Shown: one piece after another, positions 1-10,599 of the stretch
Layout: each line of letters starts with the position of its first letter
Numbering within the stretch: position 1 is the stretch's first letter
Origin: Mercurialis annua
Lineage: Eukaryota; Streptophyta; Magnoliopsida; Malpighiales; Euphorbiaceae
DNA length: 64,000 bases
Direction: 5' to 3'
Assembly: GCF_937616625.2 (NCBI RefSeq)
Contig: NC_065570.1
Location: forward strand, 25,010,046-25,074,045
Made by a program: the position numbers and the translations under genes
Notes under the pieces: generated by a model
What the model was told of the DNA's origin: nothing
What the model saw: the letters and a program-made list of their open reading frames with translations, nothing else
Databases searched by the model: none

Positions 1-1459
1 AAAATGTACGTGAAGTTAATTTTATAACTTTCCACAAATTTTCCAAGGACCTCCATTTTTTATATCGCTGACATAAAAAACTTCATGTATACTTGAGAAC
101 TCAACACGAAAGAATTAATCATCTGTATACCATTTACGGCTCAAATTAACAGAAACTAAGTTGCCATCTGTTTTAATTCCATTTTTACATTAACAAAACA
201 ATGTGGAAAAATTTACGTGAAGTTAATTTTATAACTTTCGATAAAAATTAAGAGAACTTAAAATATACGTTACATGTGCCTCAATTTACGTTGCATGTGC
301 CTCAACTTACGTGAGATGTAAAAATAAACCTACAAATTCTACCTACTCGTAAAATAAGACATGATTTCATCACAATTAAACCTACTCGTTTTCAAGTACA
401 TAAAATTTCAAATTCATGTACATATACTGCAACCAGGCACTTCATTTGCAATTTTGAAAACAGATTGGTTCATACGCACTTTAATAATCACAAGTTATGA
501 GTAGCATACACAGACCATGTTATTATGTCGTTGCATTCTATAAATTTTATACATTTAATAATGTACTTTTAAAATTTTATGAAACAAATTAGCAAAAAAA
601 TATAATTATATAAATCATATCCTAATTTATTAACAAATTTAAATATTTAATTATTAAAAAATCAACTCAACCGAAATATAAAAGCTTAAAGACCGATGTA
701 AGAAATTAATTACATATTTTTAATATTTAAATATTTAAATTTGTAAAATATTAACATTTATTCAAATTATCTAGATCATATTCTTTTTTTGTACGGATTT
801 AGATATTTAAATATTAAAAATTGGTTCAACAGAAAAATAAAAGTTAAAAGTCCGATGTAAAAAATTAATTACATATTTTTAATTCATAAATATTTAAATT
901 TATCACTTTTTATTCTTTGCCTTTATAAGAAAACTTAATCAATAAAAATCATCTAACTATCCTAATTTATAACAATTTAACAAACTTAAATTTTAAATTT
1001 TTACAAAAAAAATATTAGTGTACAATGATCCAGAATTAACAAGTGTTAATATTCAAACTTGATAATAGCATTCAGACCTGTTAATATTCAGACTTGATAA
1101 TAACATTTCAGACCTACTATAACACATGAGTTTATCACAATTAAACCTACTCGTGTTCAAATACATAAACCTCCAAATTCAAAATACCAAATATGTAATC
1201 AACAATACAATTTCAGCTCCACGGCTTCAAAACTGCACCTCCAAGTCTTCAAAACAGCATATCCAGAATTAGACATTTAGAAACAGCTATGCAATTATAC
1301 AGCAGCCACCCACCTTATCTGCAATTTGGAAAACAGATTGGTTCAGGAAGAAAAGTAATGCCCTGAAACCAAATGAATGACATAAACCAACTGATAACAT
1401 TTGTATGCATGACAGCAGACATATATGAAATAATCAAAATAATTTGTTTGTTACTAACC
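1..1459. other. AT-rich flank without a gene
   Basis: No convincing coding region is visible here. The stretch is strongly AT-rich with many short A/T runs. It holds dispersed imperfect duplications: about 360-415 resembles 1124-1180 (both contain 'attaaacctactcgt'), and about 440-470 resembles 1310-1345 ('aaaacagattggttca'). The first 45 bases resemble 205-245 ('acgtgaagttaattttata'). This looks like eroded mobile-element DNA or 3' flank of the minus-strand pseudogene that follows; no family is assigned. Confidence 0.6.
640..905. repeat. Imperfect tandem duplication, period about 155 bp
   Basis: Positions about 640-745 and about 795-905 carry the same string of landmarks in the same order: 'atatttaa' runs, a 'caac.gaaa.ataaaag' block, 'ccgatgtaa', 'aaattaattacatattttt' and 'atatttaaattt'. 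The copies differ by scattered substitutions and small indels, so the duplication is old. No coding potential is seen. Confidence 0.6.
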
Positions 1460-2737
1460 TTAATTCTCCAGTGTATGTGGAGGTGAAGGATCATGTGCTC
1501 CCAAGGTGCCGAAACAAGCCTTCCATCGGCGATGTGACCTTCGTTGTTCTCGTTTAATCTCTTGGATAGATGTTTCAATATTAGTCAACCTCGACTTTGC
1601 TTCATTTAACAAAGAAAGTACTTCCTCTTCAAAAGCTCCCCTTCGCTTCGGCTTTCTTGGTCGCCTCACTTCCTCCTCTCTTGGTTGATCTAAACCGACA
1701 TCATCCCTCACCACCTCATCTTGACCATTCTCGGTTTCGAGTTCTCTACTTACATTTTCCTCATCTTCGTCACAGTCATCTTCAATTTCTGCTTTTCTTC
1801 CCTTTCCTCTTCTCGGCTAGCCGGTTTTAATTAAATAACAATTTCGATCCTTTATATTCATTAATTCTCCATCCATATCAAGAATGTCGGCTTTACGGAG
1901 CATAGTTTTATTAAGGTACGCATCACCCAAACATTCCATCTTCTGCAAATCATCCTCATCAATAGCACTATGAAGCAAGGCTATACAAGTTACTAAATGA
2001 CCATTTCCAAGTGCAACTTTAGATGATGTAGCCATGGTCATCATGCTTTTAAAAATTAAGTGTATGAAATCAACACTTTTTGCCGAGCGTCGCACTAAAT
2101 AGTCAAGTACTAGTAAATCATCCTTCGTTACTCTATTCGACTCTTTTTTACCACATATAGAATGACAAAGGAATTTATGAAATAGGATATGATGGTTCAA
2201 TTATGAGTCCATTAGGAGCTTGTTGTAAATCGACCGAGTCTTCACCGGTCAATTGCTTCCATACTCTATTAACATCAAAATTTGAAGGACAACCTCTAAT
2301 GCCACCTTTAGGCAACTTCAATTTCTGATTCATAAAATCATACCCTATGCTATAATCAACCCCTTTTATTCTAAAAGAAATTGCTTTTCATTCTTAGAGG
2401 CATAATTCAATGTGGTATAAAATTCTCTAGTTAACTCTTTATAAACTTGATACTTACCATGTGCAAGAAAATTTGAACTCATTCTACCAACTATTTCATC
2501 CATTTTTGATTTCAAACCCAACCTAGTTAACAAAGCATAATCAAAATATCTAGGTATAACAATAGGCTTGCGTGAAATGGTTTCGTAACGAATACCTTCT
2601 TCGTCGGAGAAAATTGGAAATGGACAATCATAATTTGAGGACAAATCTTCTCTTCTAACAAATTTCGAAGGCATAGCTAAACTTGAAGATTTCCCTTTTG
2701 AACCAACTCTTTTAGCTCGTCCCTTTGTTGATACCAT
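1460..2737 (-). pseudogene. Broken Athila ORF1-like / 'putative plant transposon protein'
   Basis: The start is an ATG at 2737 with a basic N-terminus (MVSTKGRAKRVGSKGK). It is followed by a domain with 'IVIPRYFDYALLTRLGL' and 'YKELTREFYTTLNYAS', which fits the plant family of Athila ORF1-like proteins (PF03078 / PF20167 type). The middle part has 'CGKKESNRVTKDDLLVLDYL', and the C-terminal part is acidic, then basic, then a coiled-coil stretch (EVLSLLNEAKSRLTNIETSI). The frame breaks at about 2366 (TAA), continues in another frame to about 2180, and returns to the original frame by 2200, so two indels compensate. An in-frame TAG at 1817-1819 separates the coiled-coil tail; the same frame then runs to TAA at 1460-1462. 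The undamaged length would be about 425 residues. Family membership is inferred from motif order; the protein's role in the element is unknown. A MITE sits 29 bp upstream of the start codon. Confidence 0.65.
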
Positions 2738-2756
2738 GATTTTGGTTGATGATTTG

Positions 2757-3058
2757 ATAAGATTAGGCTAAACTCATCTAGAGGCCCTTATACTATATCA
2801 TTTTTTTAAAAAGCCCTTGTATTATTTTTTTGTTATTCAGGTCCCTGTACTTGGAAAAATTTCGATTTTTAGGTCCTTTTGAGGGACTGGAGGAACAAAA
2901 AAATTGTAAGTAAAGAGATTGGAAAAAACTAAAAAAGGACCTAAAAATTAAATATTATGTAAGTAGAGGGACCTGAAAAATAAAAATATAGTACAGGGGC
3001 TTTTTGAACAAAAATGATATAGTACAAGGGCCTCTAGATGGGTTTAGCCATAAGATTA
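2757..3058. mobile_element. MULE-type MITE (284 bp) with 9-bp target duplication
   Basis: The element proper is 2766-3049. Its two ends are long imperfect inverted repeats, over 100 bp per arm: the left end begins 'ggctaaactcatctagaggc' and the reverse complement of the right end begins 'ggctaaacccatctagaggc'. Both arms continue with 'cttgtactatatcattttt'-like and 'caggtccct' blocks. The flanks are perfect 9-bp direct repeats 'ataagatta' at 2757-2765 and 3050-3058. A target duplication of 9 bp and long terminal inverted repeats without coding capacity fit a Mutator-derived MITE. It lies directly upstream of the minus-strand pseudogene start, in its 5' leader or promoter. Confidence 0.9.
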
Positions 3059-3219
3059 TGATAGAAATTTGATGAATTTAGAGGCTAGGGTTCGGGTTGT
3101 GGAAAGGGGAAGATTAGAGGATTTTTTTTTCACTCGTTTTGATTCTAGGTTTCTAAAGAAAAGTGGGAGGTTTAGTGTTCAATTGCAGTAATGTTCAAAA
3201 TAACCCGAGGTTGGGCTAC

Positions 3220-3430
3220 ATACTCGACGAAAACAAAGCCTGACATCGAGTTTGGCATAACTGGACAAGCACAAACTCGATGTTAGGTTTAAACTCGTCA
3301 AATATTAACCCAGCATCGAGGTTATGCAGAACTGAACAACAACAACTCGAGGTCAGGGTTAAAGCTCGTCGAGTATTTAGCCACACCTCGAGTATTTGCT
3401 TGTGCAGTTCTGTATATGCACATACCCTAA
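3220..3430. repeat. Left subterminal repeats, three ~68-bp hairpin units
   Basis: Three diverged units lie in tandem at about 3220-3288, 3289-3359 and 3360-3430. Each has a 'cgtcga'-type block, a 'catcgag.ttatgcagaactg' block and a closing 'aaactcgatgttagg' block. In the first unit 'cctgacatcgagttt' and 'aaactcgatgttagg' form the arms of an inverted repeat around a ~20-bp loop. A related unit occurs near 8110-8190 at the other side of the Ulp1 gene, which supports a role as subterminal repeats of one element. Confidence 0.6.
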
Positions 3431-3759
3431 TAAAAATAATCATTTTAATGTTTTCAATTATTAAAATTATACCAAATCAATTAAAATCTCAAAACTTTAT
3501 ATTATTGATTTAATATTTTATCCTTGAAAAAATACCTCTATTGAAAACATTATTTAATTTTCAACACCCTTTAAATTTTTTAATCCTATTTTATCCTTAT
3601 CTAAGGTATATGTGTCTTAGTGTGTTTCTAATGCACCATATAATTTACCTCCTTTTCTTTTTCATATAGCGGGAAATGGGTATTTCATAATTTGCAATTG
3701 ATTTCATTCCTAATCAAAACTCTTTCTTTCCTTCCTAATTGACCTTGTTTTTCTTATGA

Positions 3760-3830
3760 CCTACCTCTGAAATCGAAGAAACACAAAGGCATTTCCAGAA
3801 CTGAATCCAAGAAATCTGCTCCTAAGGTAT
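3760..3830 (+). other. Possible first coding exon of the Ulp1 gene
   Basis: A short lysine- and serine-rich open stretch (KSKKHKGISRTESKKSAPK) ends at a plausible splice donor ('aag|gtatga') at 3831. A matching acceptor ('ttccgtacag') lies at 4330, immediately before the first recognisable DUF1985 exon, giving an intron of about 500 bp. The start codon is uncertain: the nearest ATG (about 3747) is not in this frame. The basic tail would fit a DNA-binding or nuclear-targeting N-terminus, but that is inference. Confidence 0.35.
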
Positions 3831-4330
3831 GATTTCATTATTTTATAATATGAACATTAAGAACCTACTGCTTAATTTTTGTTTCATGTCTTAGAATAAT
3901 AAATTGATTCTGTTTATATGATTGTTTGAAATTATGTTTTAGTATGATTGTTTGGAATTCTGTTTATATAAAATTGTGGTTAGGTTGGTTTGTAATTAGT
4001 TTTGAAGGTACAGTTCTGAAATCTACTTTTTTAGGGTTCACATAGTCAGTTTTTGAAGGTTAATTCCACCATTCTACTGGGTTTAACAATGAAATTTCAG
4101 GTTTTGATTTGGTTATTTTTGGGCATTGTTTTGAGAGGAATGTTAGAAGTTGGATTTACAAAGTTGGCAATGTTTCTTGCATGCTATTTGATAAGAACTT
4201 AATGTGTATGGTTGTGCTTTTGAATAACTTATTTTCTATTTAAGTTTGAACACCAAAACAAAAAAAAAAGTTGAATTTTGTTTGGTGAGATTTTTGATAT
4301 CAAACAGTTTTCACTCTAATTTCCGTACAG

Positions 4331-7300
4331 CTATGGCAGTTTAAAGTAAACCGAGAAGATCGTGTTCACTCGAAGATTGATACGCGCATGTCATACGATG
4401 TCATTTCTGATATCAAATCGACTCTGACTTCAGGTGAATTGGAAAAGTTTAGACAATCTTGCTTTGACTACTTCCTTGATATTCCTAAGATCAAAGTCTA
4501 AAATCAGATCATACATTGTTTATTATTGAGGGAGGTTGAGCAGCTAAACAAGTTTGAGTTGTGGTTTGAGGTTGGCTGTCATAGGCTGAAATTTGGAATC
4601 GATGAATTTGCTTTTTTCTCGGGTTTAAACTGTCAGGTGACAGCAGTAAGTATGCCTATACAAAAGTTGAAAATGGCATTTTGGATAAGTACTTCAGCGG
4701 GTTGCAATCTGTTTCTAAACAGACCCTTCAGGATTTTTTCAAAGCTAGGCGTTGGGAGTCGGAGGAGGATGGGTTTAAGATTGCATTTATGCATTTTTTG
4801 CATAACTTCTTGCTTGCTTCACCGAGGACTGCTCGTATCCCTTTGAAGGACTTTGACGTAGTTGATTCGGCTGATTTGAACGACTATCCATGGGGTATTG
4901 ACTTTTTCAAGTACACGTTTGATTCTTTGTCGAAAAGAGCTGTTCTTAGTCTGGGATCTCTTATTATTGAAGACAACATTTACCAGTATCGCCTTCAATG
5001 TTTCCCATATACACTGGTATGTTGGTTCTACGAGTGTTGCTAGGCGGTGGAAAATGCCTTTGCTCAGCTAGTGAACAAAGCTGCTATCCTGCGGATTCTG
5101 AGGTGGCAAGCATTCGTTCCTGCAAAATACATTGATGTTGACAGGGATTTATTTGTTGAGATTGCATCCGATGAGGTTTGTATGTGTTAAATTTTCAATT
5201 TTTCAGATGTAATTTATCATTTACTCTGTTTTCATATATGGTTTTCATTTGTTATGTGTAGATGATTTTTCTATCGATTGTTCCAACCCCGGCAGAGATG
5301 AATGCCCTTCGTCTAGGTAACTTATTCAAAAAATTAAGGGAAACGAGGAGGGTTATTGTCCGGCATTTCATATATTGAAGGACGGTTAATCAACGTCGAA
5401 AACATCGGATTTAACTGTTATGGAAGAGAAGCTGGAAATTTTGATGGCTGGTCAAAAGACGATAAAGGATGATATAATGGATATGAAACGTTTATTCACT
5501 TCCAAATGTTCCGAACTTTTGACAGTTGTCAATTCATTGAATGCAAGGCTAACTCATATTGGTGATTCTAAAACGGTAATTTGTTTTGATTTATGTATTT
5601 TGTACTTTTATCACTTAGAGTTTAGTTAAATATAATTTATGTTATTTCATATTACGTTATCGTAACTTGATGGGAACTTAATATGAGCTCCATATCTGTA
5701 TCAGGTTGAAATTGAGAAACAAGATGTTTCTGATGGCTTGCAGACAAGTGTTGACAAAGAAAAAAAGGTTGTTCTTCCTGCAGATGAGATTTCAAAGAAA
5801 CCAAGTAAATATGGTACTTCTATAGTAACGGAACGAGAAGAAAGGGATGGTAGGGAGTCTGCTGTTCCTGTTTCTGCTGATACTAAAGCTACTTCCAGCA
5901 AAAAAAGGGATGGTAGGGAGTCTGCTGATGAAGAAGAAGGTGCTGAAAAAATCGAATTGAAAGATTTGGTTTGCGAGAAGGCTGTACTTGAAGGCAAGGA
6001 TGACCGTGCTGAACCTTGTGTTCTTGTTTCTTCCGAACACGTTGATGTTATCTCTCCGACTTTTGAGGTATATTTAATAATTTTAAATCAAGCTGTTTTG
6101 ATTAACAATATTAATTTGTTTATTGTCAATTTACTAGGTTTCGTGACAAAGCGAGGTGAATTTGAAATCTCCAGTAGATGACACCATTAATCAGACTAAC
6201 AAAAATGCAAGTGAATTTATTGCTGAATTCAAATCAAAGGAGATATTGTTTGCTTTAAATTCTATTTATTGTTTAATTTTATATATGATGGTTCAGATAA
6301 AGTATATATAGAGTTGATATCAGATTACTTACTGTGTCCTCTCTTATGTTTTTGGTAGTCTGGTCCTTTTTCAAGCCGCATCATACCGATGCAAACTGGT
6401 TGTAAAGTCCGTATTTTTCCATTTGATTCTAATCACATTTTATTTAGTGATGCCACCAAACAAAATATCATTCATAATTGGCTGGAAGAAGGACGTCCTA
6501 AAGGCACCAAGTTCATATCTCAACTTACTTTATTTTCATTTATTTTTATGCTCACTTATTTAATTTTTTTTCTTTGTTTGTTTAGAAGGCAAAGCTGGAT
6601 ATACGATCCAAAGATTGACAACTTCCATCCCCGTCTTTCTCTTGGCGTGGTTGATATTCAAACGAAATCCTGGTTTTACCATCTCTACCACGTTGGAAAG
6701 CCTATTGAGTGTTCTGTAAGTATGTCTTCTTCTTTTATTTGTTCTTTTTTTTTATTTTGTGTGTTTATTATTTGAATTGCTCACGATAGTTTTGTTAATA
6801 ACATTGTTGTGACTGTATGGCTACTTAACCTTAATTTTTCTTCTTTTGGCAGCATGTAGATGTTCTCTTTTATTATCTGAGAAAGAAAATGAAATATGGA
6901 TGTGCTGCAAACCGTAGATGTACGTCTACTGATAATTTTTTTGATCGGCGTATTCAAACTCTCTACACAACATACATGAAAAAGTAAGATGTGTCACTTG
7001 TTTCTTCGAAACATACAGTGGCTGTCTACATTAAAGGTGGTGCTATGCGTTGCAATACCAAGTGGGCTAATGTTGACGATGTTTTTTTTCCGATCAATCG
7101 TGTTAACTATTGGCATTGGATTTTGGCTCGACTGAATTTCAAGGAACGATGCATCTATATCTACAATTCGTTGAGGTCGGCGAAATATGACAGATCAGCA
7201 ACTGAATATGTTACCTGTTATAGTGTGTTGCTTCCACTATTCCTTCAAGCTACCAATTTTTATGATTCTCGAGATGACATCGATACTACTGCAGGTGCTT

Positions 7301-7700
7301 ACGAGGGAAAGGGAATAAGTGATCCGTTCAGAATAGAGATTGTGGAAAACATGCCTATCCAAAATGATGTGTAAGTCTATAATTTGTTTTTAATTTTATT
7401 TAGCTGGGGGTATATTAAAGAGTTATGGTGACAGAGTATGAATTTAATGTCAACCATATGTCAACCTTATGTCTTATGTTTTTTTTATTTTTTCTCACTT
7501 TTCGTAGTGATTGTGGAGTTCATATGTTTTCCGCTGCTGAGTTCTTTGTTGATGGGAAAGTTATGGGGCATGATTATGATGTCAAAGAACACCGTGCTCG
7601 TTACGCTTTGTCATTATATTTGTATGCGCGTTGGAAGGAAAGCTCTTCATGTGTTAGTGAAGATGAAGGTCCTCTTAAACTCAAGAGAACATCTGCCTAG
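4331..7700 (+). pseudogene. DUF1985 plus Ulp1 (C48) protease gene of a MULE, disrupted
   Basis: The N-terminal half fits DUF1985: 'LTSGELEKFRQSCFDYFLD', 'FELWFEVGCHRLKFGIDEFA' and a later 'YPWGIDFFKYTFDSLS'. A coiled-coil segment (about 5420-5575) and a charged linker (5705-6067) follow. The C-terminal half is a Ulp1-like cysteine protease: 'WANVDDVFFPIN', catalytic His at 7114-7116 (YWHWILARL), then 'IYIYNSL' with Asn at 7165-7167 where the Asp is expected, and Cys at 7512-7514 in 'NDVDCGVHMFSA'. The Cys motif is rebuilt by a clean intron (7371-7507, 'gt|gtaagt' to 'cgtag'). Other introns are about 5176-5261, 5576-5704, 6068-6137, 6511-6585 and 6716-6852. Lesions: in-frame TAA 4499-4501, a frameshift near 4640, TAG 5041-5043, a frame break near 5385 and TAA 6985-6987. 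The stop is TAG 7698-7700. The protease may once have deconjugated SUMO-like proteins; its role in MULEs is not established. Confidence 0.8.
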
Positions 7701-8080
7701 GGAGTGAAGAGGAAGCTAATTTATGGAGGTTCAAGATGAAGAATGTTATTGTTTTTTGTTTGTAAAGAAAGTCTTTCCTTTTTGTCACACTTTTAATTTG
7801 CTTGGAGGACATAAATGTCCATTAATTTCTTATTTCAAGTCTATTTTAGGGTATGTGTAAAAACAGGTAAATACAATATGTGTAGTCTTTTGGCAAATCT
7901 TTCGAAATTTAGCAAATTTCCGCAAAATAGTGAATTCTCAATAGTTATATTACAAGGCAGGAGTTCAATTCAGTTTTTCAGTTCTGTTCCATTTTAGAAG
8001 TACAAAAAGTTCAATTCAGTTTTTGGTATTACACCAAACTGTAAAATCAAACTAAACCAAAGGAATCAATTGAATGTTTG
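7701..8080. other. Spacer after the Ulp1 pseudogene
   Basis: No gene is visible. A possible small open frame at 7815-7997 shows no family features and no codon bias. The stretch probably is 3' untranslated and internal non-coding DNA of the MULE; no clear AATAAA signal stands out. 'agtttttca.ttctgtt' and 'ttcaattcagttttt' blocks recur between 7960 and 8025, an imperfect short duplication. Confidence 0.4.
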
Positions 8081-8290
8081 GCTAATATCTCATAATTCCA
8101 TACGTTCAAACTCGATTTGTGGCTAATATCTCGACGAGTTTTCATCAACACATCGAGTTTCTGCTATCAAGTTTTAGACAAACTTCATGTTGGGCTGCAA
8201 TTTCAATCATTCAAGGCAATATCAAAACATCGAGTACATAGCCAATCATGAAGTTTACGCATAACTACTGCCATAAAACACCAGAATGCT
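8080..8290. repeat. Right subterminal repeats matching the left end
   Basis: Contains 'ggctaatatctcgacgag', 'acatcgagtttctgctatca' and 'atcgagtacatagccaatca', which correspond to blocks of the left repeat region at 3200-3430, the last in reverse complement ('cgagtatgtagcccaa'). The unit 'catcgagttt...aacttcatgttggg' reproduces the hairpin layout of the first left unit with a decayed arm. This pairing is the main support for a single element spanning both. Confidence 0.5.
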
Positions 8291-8398
8291 ACAATCTACA
8301 TTCAAGGCAATATAAAAAAGCACCTCTCAGTAAAATTCATACTTCCAAACAAGCTACAAGAAGCCAAAAAGAGTTCAATAAGCGGTAAATTTCAGTCA

Positions 8399-8623
8399 CT
8401 AATCATCTTCTTCGTCTTCATTATCACTGTCATTTGAGTCTTCAAGTACAACAGTGTCGGCATCATCATAATTGATCGTAGTATCATCCACTTCATCGCT
8501 AGAATAAATCGGGTTTGAGTTTTTAACTTGAAAAATCTGACCAACATCAACTTCATCCGGTAATACTTTAGCGATTTGAGCCAAACGTTTACAAACGTTA
8601 CAAAACAAAACATGATGTTTCAC
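8399..8623 (-). other. Acidic open frame that runs out of the first satellite monomer
   Basis: An uninterrupted minus-strand frame of 74 codons (first codon GTG, so the true start is unknown). Its first ~19 codons lie in the outermost satellite A monomer and read 'VLFCNVCKRLAQIAK'; the rest is non-repetitive (VLPDEVDVGQIFQVKNSNP) and ends in a strongly acidic tail (DSNDSDNEDEEDD). I do not recognise the family. The open frame across the monomer is partly trivial, because a 60-bp monomer without stops stays open in phase. The acidic tail could be the last exon of a lost transposon or host gene, and the monomer may derive from it. Confidence 0.35.
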
Positions 8624-10599
8624 CTTTTTTGCGATTTAAGCCAAACATTTACATACATTACGAAACAAAACCAAACGTTTAAAACGTTACAAAACAAATC
8701 CAAGCGTTTAACCTTTTCAGCAATTTAAGCCAAACATTTATAAACGTTTCGAAACAAATCCAAACCTTTCACCTTTTTAGTGATTTAGGCCAAACGTCTA
8801 CAAATGTTACGAAACAAATCCAAACGTTTCACCTTTTTAGCAATTTAAGCCAAATGTTTACAAACGTTACGAAACAAATCCAAATGTTACAAAACAAAAC
8901 CGAACGTTAATAAACGTTATGAAACAAATCCAAGCCTTTCGCCTTTTTAGCAATTTATGCCAAACATTTACAAACGCTACGAAACAAATCCAAACGTTTC
9001 CCCTTTTTAGCGATTTAAGCCAAACGTTTATAAACGTTATGAAATAAATCCAAACGTTTCACCTTTTTAGAGATTTAAGCCAAACGTTTACAAACGTTAC
9101 GAAACAAATCCAAACGTTTAAAACGTTACTAAACAAACGTTATGAAACAAATCCAAACGTTTAAAACGTTACTAAACAAACGTTACGAAACAAATCCAAA
9201 CGTTTACAAATGTTACGAAACAATACCAAACGTCTCACCTTTTTAGTGATATAAGCCAAACGTTTACAAACGTTAGGAAACAAAACCAAACGTTTCACCT
9301 TTTTAGCGATTTAAGCCATACGTTTACAAACGTTACGAAACAAAACCAAACGTTTAAAACGTTAGGAAATAAATCCAAACATTACAAAACAACACCAACG
9401 TTTCCCCATTTTAGTGATTTAAGCCAAACGTTTACAAACGGTACGAAACAAAATAAAAACGTTTACAAAAGTTACGAAACAAATCCAAACGTTTCCAAAC
9501 AAATCCAAACTTTTAAAACGTTATGAAACAAATCCAACCATTTCATCTTTTTAGCGATTTAAGCCGAACGTTTACAAATGTTACGAAAATAATCCAAGCG
9601 TTTCATCTTTTTAAAGATTTAAGCCAAACGTTTAAAAACGTTACGAAACAAATCCAAACGTTTTGTCGTTTTAGCAATTTAAGCCAAACGTGTACAAACG
9701 TTACGAAACAAATCAAAATGTTTCACCTTTTTTTATCGATTTAAGCCAAATGTTTACAAACGTTACAAAACAAAAAAGGACATTTCACCTTTTTTGCGAT
9801 TTAAGCCAAACGTTTACAAACATTACGAAACAAAACCTAACGTTTAAAACGTTACAAAACAAATCCAAGCATTTCTCCTTTTTAGAAATTTAAGCCAAAC
9901 GTTTATAAACGTTGTGAAACAAATCCAAATCTATCACCTTTTTAGCGATTTAAGCCAATCGTTTACAAATGTTACAAAACAAATCCAAACGTTTACAAAC
10001 GTTACGAAACAAATCTAAACGTTACAAAACAAAACTGAACGTTTACAAACGTTACTAAGCAAATCCAAGCGTTTCACCTTTTTAGCAATTTATGCCAAAC
10101 GTTTACAAACGTTACTAAGCAAATCCAAGAGTTTCACCTTTTTAGCAATTTAAGCAAAACATTTACAAACGTTACGGAACAAAACAAAACGTTTCACCTT
10201 TTTAGCGATTTAAGCCAGTCGTTTACAAACATTACGAAACAAATCCAAACCTTTCCCATTTTTAGCGATTTAAGCCAAACGTTTAATTCGTTACAAAACA
10301 AATCCAAACGTTTCACCCTTTTAGCGATTTAAGCCAAACGTTTAAAAACGTTACGAAACAAATCCAAACATTTCAGATTTTTAGCGATTGAAGCCAAACT
10401 TGTACAGACGTTAAGAAACAAATCCAAACGTTTCCCATATTTAGTAATTTAGACCAAACGTTTACAAACGTTACGAAACAAAACCAAGCGTTTCACCTTT
10501 TTAGCAATTTAAGCCAAACGTTTACAAACGTTACGAAGCAAATCCAAACATTCCACCTTTTTAGCGATTTAAGCCAAACGTTTAAAAACGTTATGAAAC
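8570..10599. repeat. Satellite A, left array (60-bp monomer, ~34 copies)
   Basis: Tandem 60-bp units with three related decamers (caaacgttta, caaacgttac, caaacgtttc), an A-rich 'gaaacaaatc' segment, a 'cacctttttag' block and a 'cgatttaagc' block. Monomers vary by substitution, and some are shortened or extended by a 'taaaacgttacgaaacaaa' insert, most obviously at 9115-9220. The array begins abruptly beside non-repetitive DNA at about 8570 and is cut at 10599 by an inserted LTR. Long open frames here (for example 9523-9744) arise because 60 bp is 20 codons; they are not taken as genes. Confidence 0.95.

Larger units (their letters stand above)
3190..8290 (+). mobile_element. Probable Ulp1-carrying MULE (Kaonashi-like), decayed
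   Basis: A spliced DUF1985/Ulp1 pseudogene is bracketed by two regions (about 3200-3430 and 8080-8290) that share hairpin-like units built on 'catcgagtt', 'actcgacgag' and 'gctaa.tatctcga' blocks. Related motifs occur in both orientations at the two ends. Plant MULEs that carry Ulp1-like proteases are a known class (Kaonashi/KI-MULEs), often with poor terminal inverted repeats. Exact termini and a 9-bp target duplication could not be fixed by eye, so the boundaries are approximate. No MuDR-type transposase is recognisable inside. Confidence 0.5.

Noticed and set aside
6975..7020. Mini-intron that would remove the TAA at 6985-6987
   Set aside because: 'aaaa|gtaagat' looks like a donor and 'catacag' like an acceptor, but the intron would be only about 34 bp, below the usual plant minimum, so the TAA is treated as a true stop.
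9523..9893. Open frames in the left satellite array
   Set aside because: They repeat a 20-residue unit exactly matching the 60-bp monomer, with no start context, splice sites or non-repeat domain.
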